From NCBI GenBank assembly GCA_938022165.1, contig CALIEI010000044.1, positions 34,387 to 98,386 of the forward strand: a DNA stretch of 64,000 nucleotides, given 5' to 3'. The notes under the pieces were generated by a model. The model was not told the origin of the DNA. It did not search any database and saw nothing but the letters and a program-made list of their open reading frames with translations. Source of the stretch: an uncultured Saprospiraceae bacterium (lineage in GTDB: Bacteria; Bacteroidota; Bacteroidia; Chitinophagales; Saprospiraceae). Below are positions 8,498 to 15,083 of this stretch, piece after piece (position 1 is the first letter of the stretch; the number at the start of each line of letters is the position of its first letter). The translations under genes and the position numbers were made by a program.

Positions 8498-8698
8498 CTA
8501 ATCTACTTTTTCTAAGCCCTTAGCTTCTTTCTCAACATTATACGTATATATCGAAGAAATAATCAGGGAAATCCAGGGACAAAGACTTAAGAAGACATTG
8601 TCTTTGCTTGACCAATCGAAAATCATATAACTCAAAAGTAAAACTATAGATAGAACACTAAGTCCTTTGCTTATCTTCTTTTTAGTTTCTATATTCAT
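8498..8698 (-). CDS. Small two-helix membrane protein
   Basis: A 66-aa protein from ATG 8698 (MNIETKKKISKGLSVLSIVLL) with two hydrophobic helices and a charged tail (KEAKGLEKVD). The track ORF begins 14 codons earlier, in sequence that does not look coding. It sits about 90 bp upstream of the paired membrane genes at 7610-8408 and may belong with them. Function unknown; it is small, so confidence is limited. Confidence 0.5.
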   Translation of the reverse strand: MNIETKKKISKGLSVLSIVLLLSYMIFDWSSKDNVFLSLCPWISLIISSIYTYNVEKEAKGLEKVD

Positions 8699-8738
8699 AC
8701 ATCCCGCATTTGATATACCAAGATAATGACTATGCTCC

Positions 8739-8770
8739 AAAAAAGAAAAAGGTCGTCTAAAAAGACAACC
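8739..8770 (-). terminator. Rho-independent terminator after the 8803-9399 gene
   Basis: On the minus strand, GGTTGTCT-tttt-AGACGACC forms an 8-bp stem with one G-U pair, followed by a T-rich tract. It lies about 33 bp after the stop of the secreted-protein gene and just upstream of the small membrane gene at 8698, so it should insulate the two. Confidence 0.8.
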
Positions 8771-8802
8771 TCGTTCGTTAAATAAATTATGTGGAAATTA
8801 AT

Positions 8803-9399
8803 TTATTTTATTCCTAATTCTTTTTTGCGGATAGAAAGCAAGCTCGCTACATCGATAACGTCATCTTCTTGAATAGTATCATCTACTATCAATAAAACTT
8901 GCTTTTTCCCTTTTGCCTTAAAGAATATCTCTTGTCCCATCTTAAGTGTAACGCCACTATTTGACTGTGGGGATAGATTGGGATTCATGACCGTAGGTAT
9001 AATAAGTGGAATAGACTTTTGACTATTATTTCTAAGTGTGAAATTTACTGCATTTTTTGGCTTTTTGAAAACATCCATACTCACTGGAACATCTGCGACA
9101 TTCACTACCACATCTTTATTACTCTTGTTTTCTAGCACTAAGTCACTGGTGCCTTCGACCATTACTTTTGCTTTGCCGAACTTATCCAAACCAAATCCTC
9201 GTAGCTGCTTTTTGGTATCTTGAGATACTACAGCTACATGGACAGATTTGAATCCTTTGTTTTTCAAGGTGGCCTCAAAAGCATCATGGTCTGAAAAACG
9301 GAGTACTACGCTTTCTCCTGCCGGAACATTTACATTAGATTGGGCAACTAAAAAGCTTGTACAAAAAAGTGAAAAAATCAGGGTTATACAGGTTTTCAT
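8803..9399 (-). CDS. Secreted protein of unknown function
   Basis: A 198-aa protein with a clear signal peptide (MKTCITLIFSLFCTSFLVAQS, cleavage after VAQ). The mature part is beta-rich with repeated hydrophobic strands (VVLRFSDHDAFEATL, VNFTLRNNSQKSIPLIIP, EIFFKAKGKKQVLLIVDD). It has no recognisable catalytic motif or T9SS sorting domain, so it is probably periplasmic. It is monocistronic, with its own terminator at 8739-8770. Confidence 0.7.
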   Translation of the reverse strand: MKTCITLIFSLFCTSFLVAQSNVNVPAGESVVLRFSDHDAFEATLKNKGFKSVHVAVVSQDTKKQLRGFGLDKFGKAKVMVEGTSDLVLENKSNKDVVVNVADVPVSMDVFKKPKNAVNFTLRNNSQKSIPLIIPTVMNPNLSPQSNSGVTLKMGQEIFFKAKGKKQVLLIVDDTIQEDDVIDVASLLSIRKKELGIK

Positions 9400-9564
9400 A
9401 TTGGTTGATGATTTGAAGTTTAATATTTAAGTCCGCTCCGAAAACTCACGAAATGACAAAATGACTTTTTTTGCAATCCGCTAGTCTCCGTAAAAAACTA
9501 ATATTTGTGAAATAAATGTTTTCAATAAATGTTTATTTATTTTTAAATTTTAACATAACTATTC

Positions 9565-9742
9565 TGCTCGCCGAAGGCGAAAGCACATAGAGCACGGAGC
9601 GCGTCAGGACAAACGGTGGTAGCGGCATCCCTGTAGACGCAATGATATGCGGCTAGCATAACAATGCGTATACAGGGATATTAGCGGACGACGTGGTCAC
9701 GAGGCCGCCCGATTTTTTATCGGGAAGGCACGTGATGGCCCC
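9565..9742 (-). repeat. Structured intergenic element, copy 2
   Basis: Follows the minus-strand ABC permease gene in its sense orientation. Reading minus it begins GGGGCCATCACGTG, has a CCCGAT/ATCGGG hairpin with a T/A-rich loop, the block CCACGTCGTCCGCT, a long nested hairpin (ATCCCTGTA/TACAGGGAT with inner ACGCA/TGCGT at 9627-9679), the block GCCGCTACCACCGTTTGTCC and a final GCT/AGC stem-loop. The same ordered blocks occur in the other copies. The rest of the 9400-9770 spacer shows nothing further. Confidence 0.65.
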
Positions 9743-9770
9743 AAAAATCAAGAACTTAGAAATATAAAAA

Positions 9771-11099
9771 TCAACCTTCGCTCAAGGTCTCCGAAATTGG
9801 CGTACGAGATGCTTTGATCGCTGGAATAAGGGAAGCTATAAAACTCAATATTAAAAGAACCAATAATATCAGGTACTCTTCTTTGAGCCACAGCCATGGC
9901 GTGAATCTGTACTTGTAAGAAGCCTCCAACTCGCCACCTAGAATACCAACACCCAAGTGACCTAAGAGAATCCCTAACAAGTAACCCAATACGGCAAGGA
10001 TCAAGCCTTCGATAATAATCAATGCAAAGAGCGTCTTGCGAGACCCCCCCATGACTCTTAAGATAGCCAGCTCATATTTGCGACCACGCAGGGATGAAAA
10101 CAAAGAAATAAATAGACTGATCGCACTCACAAAAATAATTGCCGCCGCGAGCAAACGTAGCATATCGGTTCCCGAGCCCATCATGTCTCTTACCCTATTG
10201 ATCTGCCATGAAGGCTGCGCCGCCATGAGATCGGTCTGTTCATTTATCGCTCGCGGAAAATTGAGCGCCTGCACACCCCTGTTACGAAACTTGACCAGAA
10301 TAGAAGTAATCGCCTCCTCTGGGTGATCCAGCAAATTGAATGGCTTTGCTGCTGCATCTTCTATCACTGCATCGGCGTGATCATGATCGTGATCATGGCC
10401 CGCATGGTCATGATCGTCATGCTCTGCATCATGCCCTTCTCCATGCTCACCTTCCTCATGATCGTGCTCTTCATGATCGTGTACTGCCCAAATGGTTGGC
10501 GTATTGCATAGGATAAGTTGATCAGTGACAGTCTGATTGGGTTCTAAAATTCCAACTACCCTAAACTTCTGACCATGATCATGAATATTGATCCCATCAT
10601 CCACCAATCCATGCGAACTATAAAACTGATCTCCCAAATGTAAATGTGCACGATCGGCTACTAATGAACCAATGACCACCTCATAGTCTTGTCTCCATAT
10701 TCTACCTTTAGCGACTTTAGCATCATACAGATCAAGGAAGGTCGTATCTGTCCCTACGATCCTATACGCCTTATAGCTATCTCCCAAAGACAATGGTATA
10801 GCCTCCTTCACTACAGGATGCTTGGGATTGAAAAACGCACGGGTATCTTTGACAGGGATATTGCCGGTAGGTGCATCTATGTGATACATATTGCACAGTA
10901 TCATTTGCATCGGTGAGCCCTTTGCGCCTACTACCAAATCTATTCCCGCTAGATTTTTTTCAAAGTTTTGACTGACCTGAAAATTGATCAATAATAAAAA
11001 AACGACCAAGCCTACCCCTAAGCCAAACAGCAACAGATTGAGCAGCATACTCAGCGGTTTGCTTCTCAAATTTTTCCATGCTAGTTTTATTAGATTCAT
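9771..11099 (-). CDS. FtsX-like ABC transporter permease with histidine-rich periplasmic loop
   Basis: A 442-aa MacB/LolE-type permease: one N-terminal membrane helix (~residues 18-42), a large extracytoplasmic domain, and three C-terminal helices with the FtsX pattern (ELAILRVMGGSRKTLFALIIIEG). Residues ~205-245 form a histidine/aspartate/glutamate stretch (HDHEEHDHEEGEHG..., about 14 His) placed in the periplasmic domain. This suggests metal binding or metal-linked transport, as seen in some zinc-associated permeases of this superfamily; the substrate is not proven. It overlaps its ATPase gene by 4 bp. It could instead export a lipoprotein or peptide. Confidence 0.85.
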   Translation of the reverse strand: MNLIKLAWKNLRSKPLSMLLNLLLFGLGVGLVVFLLLINFQVSQNFEKNLAGIDLVVGAKGSPMQMILCNMYHIDAPTGNIPVKDTRAFFNPKHPVVKEAIPLSLGDSYKAYRIVGTDTTFLDLYDAKVAKGRIWRQDYEVVIGSLVADRAHLHLGDQFYSSHGLVDDGINIHDHGQKFRVVGILEPNQTVTDQLILCNTPTIWAVHDHEEHDHEEGEHGEGHDAEHDDHDHAGHDHDHDHADAVIEDAAAKPFNLLDHPEEAITSILVKFRNRGVQALNFPRAINEQTDLMAAQPSWQINRVRDMMGSGTDMLRLLAAAIIFVSAISLFISLFSSLRGRKYELAILRVMGGSRKTLFALIIIEGLILAVLGYLLGILLGHLGVGILGGELEASYKYRFTPWLWLKEEYLILLVLLILSFIASLIPAIKASRTPISETLSEG

Positions 11100-11731
11100 G
11101 CTTCTTCTAAAATAATTTTTTTATCAAATTCTTCTTTCAGTCTATTATCGTGTGTCACGATGACAAGTGTTGCATTATTTTCGCTTGCGGTTTGCTTGAG
11201 CAACTTGGTTACTTCAAAACAGTTTTTATCATCTAAGGCAGAAGTCGGCTCATCAGCAAAAATGACCGCTGGCTTGTTTATGATAGCGCGAGCGATAGAC
11301 ACTCTTTGTTTTTCTCCTTGACTTAATTGATGTGGATAAGCATTCAGCTTTGATCCTAAATTCAGCTTTGTAAGCACCTCTTCTATTCTTTGTATATTGA
11401 TGGGGTGCTTTGATAATTTTTGAGCGATCTCCAGATTTTCCGCAACAGTTAGTGCCGAAAGAAAATGAGGCACTTGAAAAACGATGCCAATATTTTTTCC
11501 TCTAAATGCATCAAGACTCGCCTCACTCAGTTTACTTATATCTTGATCTTGGATTTCTATACTTCCTGCTTGTGGAGAAAGCATTCCACTAAGCAGATGC
11601 AGCAAGGTTGTTTTACCTGTACCAGATGTGCCCAAGATAAGAGAATGCGCCCCTTGAGCAATCTCAATATTTGGAAAGCGCATCACTGCACCTCCTTTAT
11701 ATTGATATGTAAGATTGTTAGTAGTTATCAT
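11096..11731 (-). CDS. ABC transporter ATP-binding protein (LolD/MacB type)
   Basis: A 211-aa ATPase with a complete set of motifs: Walker A GTSGTGKTT (~residues 34-42), Q-loop VFQVPHF, signature LSQGEKQRVSIARA, Walker B AVIFADEPTSALD and H-loop VTHD. The size and sequence fit the LolD/MacB class that pairs with FtsX-like permeases. The gene overlaps the permease start by 4 bp (ATGA-type coupling), so together they form a two-gene exporter at the inner membrane. Confidence 0.92.
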   Translation of the reverse strand: MITTNNLTYQYKGGAVMRFPNIEIAQGAHSLILGTSGTGKTTLLHLLSGMLSPQAGSIEIQDQDISKLSEASLDAFRGKNIGIVFQVPHFLSALTVAENLEIAQKLSKHPINIQRIEEVLTKLNLGSKLNAYPHQLSQGEKQRVSIARAIINKPAVIFADEPTSALDDKNCFEVTKLLKQTASENNATLVIVTHDNRLKEEFDKKIILEEA

Positions 11732-11740
11732 AAATACGCC

Positions 11741-12649
11741 TTAGAGTATTGCTGCTCCAAATACACCAGCACTATCTCCAAGCTTGGGTTTTAAAAATTT
11801 TGTTCTTAGTACTGGATTGAACAAATGCTTTTGCACTTCTACTACACCTTGTGTATATAACAAGTCTATATTACCTAGCCCTCCTCCCAATACTATAGCA
11901 TCAGGATCCAAAATGTTGATTATTGCAGCAATTCCTTTCCCGAATTGGCTCACTAGCCGTTGCATCGTTTTTACCGCTGCATCGTCTCCTTCTTTAGCTA
12001 AGGCTACTATTTTTTGCATCCGCTCTTGCTTACCTGTGAGCGACTTGTAATACCGCTGCGAGCCTGGCCCGCTGATCACTGTCTCTACACAACCCAGCCT
12101 TCCACAGTAACACTCCCCTCCTGAAGCATCTAAGAAATTGTGCCCCCACTCACCGGCGATTCCATGTCTACCATACAAGGCCTTTCCATCTACTACTACT
12201 CCGCCACCGACTCCGGTGCCCATGATCACACCAAATACGACTTTAGCATCTGGCACTTCATCTTTCACTATACCGAATCTAGTCTCTGCTACAGCAAAAC
12301 AATTGGCATCATTAGCCATTCGCATTTCTAAACCTAGCATCGATTCTAAATCTTTTTTTAGATATTTTCCATTGAGCGATGTAGAATTACAATTTTTCAT
12401 AGTTTGAGTCTCAGGGTCTAATACCCCTGGCGTACCCATCCCAATAAAGGCTGGCTTTAGTCCCGTTTTGCTACTCATTTGATCAATCAAAGATTTGATC
12501 TGACCAAGTACATGCTCATATCCCCTATCCCCTTCTGTAGGAACTCGCATACGCTCAATGACGTCCAAATCATTGGCACCTTCCAAGATGACACCTTCGA
12601 TCTTTGTTCCTCCTAAGTCTATTCCCCATATGGGATTATTCTTTTCCAT
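11741..12649 (-). CDS. ROK family sugar kinase (glucokinase-like)
   Basis: A 302-aa ROK protein with the phosphate-binding start GIDLGGTKIEGVIL, the catalytic region MANDANCFAVAE, the zinc/ROK signature GHNFLDASGGECYCGRLGCVET and the adenosine motif IVLGGGLGNIDLL. No N-terminal HTH is present, so it is a kinase (glucose or another hexose), not a repressor. It is 9 bp upstream of the ABC ATPase gene and probably transcribed with it, although a functional link is not obvious. Divergent from the coiled-coil gene across an 87-bp promoter region. Confidence 0.88.
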   Translation of the reverse strand: MEKNNPIWGIDLGGTKIEGVILEGANDLDVIERMRVPTEGDRGYEHVLGQIKSLIDQMSSKTGLKPAFIGMGTPGVLDPETQTMKNCNSTSLNGKYLKKDLESMLGLEMRMANDANCFAVAETRFGIVKDEVPDAKVVFGVIMGTGVGGGVVVDGKALYGRHGIAGEWGHNFLDASGGECYCGRLGCVETVISGPGSQRYYKSLTGKQERMQKIVALAKEGDDAAVKTMQRLVSQFGKGIAAIINILDPDAIVLGGGLGNIDLLYTQGVVEVQKHLFNPVLRTKFLKPKLGDSAGVFGAAIL

Positions 12650-12736
12650 CTTTATTGTTGAGAAAATCTTTTAAATTGGTGTGCAAAATACACAAATAGC
12701 CCTATTGATTTAAAAAATAGGCTTTAAAATACAGAT

Positions 12737-13669
12737 ATGGAAAGCATTAGAGACCTGATGGATCAACAAAAGTCCAACGAATTGGCCGAAAAACGACTGG
12801 AATTCATATTGGACGAATTGGCAAAGAAGCAAAGAGAATTGGCTATGCTAGAATCCAAGATGTATAAAGAGCATGAGGATGTAGAAGCCTTAGAAAAGAT
12901 GAGCGTCAAGAGTGTGTTCCGCAAAATCTTGGGAGACAAGGAAGCCCAACTTGAAAAAGAGCGACAAGAATACCTCCATGCTTTTATGAAGTTTGAGGAA
13001 TACAAAAAGACGCTCGACATCCTTGAGTATGAGAAAGGAGTACTACAAGAGAAGGTCGCAAATGCTGTTAATATAAGTGAGCAAATCAAAAAAAAATTAG
13101 CCATTAGAAAAAAAGAAGTCATGCTCAATGGCAGCGCCTTGGGTAAAAAAATAACGGCTTTAGAGTCCGAAATAAATCGATTCTATTATGTACGCAAGGA
13201 GTGTTTAGAGGCCGTTGAAGTCGGTAAGAGCGCCATAGCAATCATGAATGAAATGATTAGGTCCCTAAATAATGCTCGAGGTTGGGGGAGCTTTGGTCGG
13301 GGTAGTCGAGGTAGCATGAGTCAAATGATAAGGATGACATCAGTAGACAAAGCCAAGAAACTATCGCATCAAGCCCAGCAACTCTTACGCGTATTCAGTA
13401 AGGAGCTTGCTGACATCAATGGGCAGCAAAATTTCAATTTTAGATTTGACTTTGGTGGCTTCGATTCATTTCTAAACATATTTTTTGACAACTTGATTTC
13501 CGATTGGGTTATCAATCAGAAGATCGTCACTGCGCAGAACAGCGTAGCCTCCACTCAAGCCAAGGTCAAGCGCATCGTCTCTTCACTTGAAGTGGATATA
13601 AAAAATGCGGAGGCCGAGGTCGTTCTTCGCGAGGAAAAAGTGAAGGAGCTCATCAAGGATTCTGTCTAG
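12737..13669 (+). CDS. Coiled-coil protein, unknown function
   Basis: A 310-aa protein dominated by charged heptad repeats at residues ~5-170 (ELAEKRLEFILDELAKKQRELAMLESKMY...) and again at the C-terminus (NAEAEVVLREEKVKELI). The middle holds a Gly/Arg/Ser-rich turn (ARGWGSFGRGSRGSMSQ) and a phenylalanine-rich segment (FNFRFDFGGFDSFLNIFFDN). No signal peptide or membrane helix is seen. It is probably a cytoplasmic structural or scaffold protein. Alone in its transcript; followed by intergenic element copy 3. Confidence 0.65.
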   Translation: MESIRDLMDQQKSNELAEKRLEFILDELAKKQRELAMLESKMYKEHEDVEALEKMSVKSVFRKILGDKEAQLEKERQEYLHAFMKFEEYKKTLDILEYEKGVLQEKVANAVNISEQIKKKLAIRKKEVMLNGSALGKKITALESEINRFYYVRKECLEAVEVGKSAIAIMNEMIRSLNNARGWGSFGRGSRGSMSQMIRMTSVDKAKKLSHQAQQLLRVFSKELADINGQQNFNFRFDFGGFDSFLNIFFDNLISDWVINQKIVTAQNSVASTQAKVKRIVSSLEVDIKNAEAEVVLREEKVKELIKDSV

Positions 13670-13679
13670 ATATTTTTTT

Positions 13680-13858
13680 GGGAGTGCCTCCATTTTTGCC
13701 AGCACTACCTGCTCTGCTAAAAAAATGGAGTCGTGCTATTCGTCACTTCGCATTCGCTGCGGACTCCCGGCTCTCCCACCAGGCTATAATACGGGAGTCT
13801 GCTGCACCCAAGAAAAATTGGGTTTGCATGACTACTATCACTCACTCGGCAGCGCGCC
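13680..13858 (+). repeat. Structured intergenic element, copy 3
   Basis: Begins 10 bp after the stop of the coiled-coil gene, in sense orientation, after a run of seven T. It opens GGAGTGCCTCC and contains the perfect stem CTCCATTTTT/AAAAATGGAG, the block GGAGTCGTGCTATTCGTCAC, the stem GACTCCCG/CGGGAGTC, a CACCCAA/TTGGGT hairpin and the block GACTACTATCACTCACTC. It is the most diverged copy but keeps the order of elements. Track ORFs at 13678-13980 are shadows of it. Confidence 0.55.
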
Positions 13859-14046
13859 CAGCCAGTTTAAACCTAGCCTTAACAATTCGCCTCTGTTTAG
13901 AGACATACAAATATGAAAAAATGTTATATATTTGTGAATTACAAGTTGAGTTAGCAATATTTCCCTCCTCCTACAGTTGATGAATGCAACAGGCATAGAC
14001 TATAGACTGTCTTTTGCATACAATTTTTAACATAAGAAATTTAATC

Positions 14047-14508
14047 ATGAAAATTTTCAAATTCACCATTTGGACTGTATTGGCTCTCACCTTCGTATGC
14101 TTCAGTTCTTGCAAATCGAAGAAGGGCACTACCGTAACAGCGCAAAAATCGGGAGTACAATTCACCAAAAGTGATAGCCTCACAGATGTATTGGAGAAAG
14201 CTGCTGCTGAAGACAAGTTAGTTTTTGTAGACTTCTACACTACTTGGTGCTTACCATGCCGCCTTATGGATGAGGATGTGTTTCCAGATCGCCGCCTTGG
14301 AGACTTCATGAATGAGAATTTTATCAACTATAAAGTAAACGCTGAAAAAGGAAACGGAGTCAATTTATCTACTCTATATAATATAAGCGCCTTCCCTACT
14401 TTATTATTTCTAGATCAAAACGGTAAAGTCTTAGAACGAAAACTAGGTGCGACTTACCAAAGAGAAATGTTTGCACTTGGAGAAGCAGCATTGGCAGGAG
14501 TACAGTAG
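14047..14508 (+). CDS. Thioredoxin-family lipoprotein
   Basis: A 153-aa protein from ATG 14047 (MKIFKFTIWTVLALTFVC), where a lipoprotein signal ending FSSC begins; the track start 11 codons earlier is not in keeping with a signal peptide. The thioredoxin active site is FYTTWCLPCRLMDEDVF (~residues 60-76), with the cis-Pro region ISAFPTLLFLD. Likely a periplasm-facing disulfide reductase or DsbD-partner-like protein. The leader of about 100 bp contains a possible -7 box TATATTTG at 13927, but no good -33 box. Confidence 0.85.
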   Translation: MKIFKFTIWTVLALTFVCFSSCKSKKGTTVTAQKSGVQFTKSDSLTDVLEKAAAEDKLVFVDFYTTWCLPCRLMDEDVFPDRRLGDFMNENFINYKVNAEKGNGVNLSTLYNISAFPTLLFLDQNGKVLERKLGATYQREMFALGEAALAGVQ

Positions 14509-14558
14509 AATTGCTTGTAAAAAAATCAGCTATCTGATTAATATCTAAATTCGCCATT

Positions 14559-14996
14559 TTGAACGCTTACGAAAAGCACATCGATGTACGTTGGGCCGAC
14601 TGCGACGCTAATCGGCATGTGCGCCATTCAGCATATTACGACTATGGAGCACATAGTAGAATTAGGTTTTTCTCCGATCTAGGTTTTGATTCTAATGCCT
14701 TGTCAGTATTAAATCTGGGCCCAATACTTTTTAAAGAAGAGTGTTCCTTTATCAAAGAGCTTCGAGCAGAAGACAGCATCACAATTAACTTACTTAAAGG
14801 GGAGATCAACAATGACGCTTCTAGATGGGTCCTCCACCATGAGATATACAATCAAGACAATTTAAAATGTGCACATATCAGTATCAAAGGCGCATGGATA
14901 GACACCAGCAAAAGACGATTGGCTATACCACCTAGCGAACTGGCATTAGCATTGCATGATTTACCTAAAGGGAATTATTTTGTGTATGGGGAGTGA
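14559..14996 (+). CDS. Acyl-CoA thioesterase, 4HBT hotdog family
   Basis: A 145-aa hotdog-fold protein with the 4HBT signature near the N-terminus: IDVRWADCDANRHVRHSAYYDYG, where the Asp and the following helix carry the catalytic site. It probably hydrolyses short acyl- or hydroxybenzoyl-CoA type thioesters in the cytoplasm. The start is TTG at 14559; no ATG is available before the conserved motif. It lies 50 bp after the thioredoxin-like gene on the same strand. Confidence 0.85.
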   Translation: MNAYEKHIDVRWADCDANRHVRHSAYYDYGAHSRIRFFSDLGFDSNALSVLNLGPILFKEECSFIKELRAEDSITINLLKGEINNDASRWVLHHEIYNQDNLKCAHISIKGAWIDTSKRRLAIPPSELALALHDLPKGNYFVYGE

Positions 14997-15083
14997 ATCT
15001 AACATTTAACTCTGTATAGGATTTAATTTATTTATCTGCGCAAAAACAGTCAAGCATTTCGTTGATTTGAACTACCTTGCATT

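Noticed and set aside
13678-13980. 100-aa and 63-aa ORFs after the coiled-coil gene
   Set aside because: They translate the hairpins of element copy 3; composition is not protein-like.
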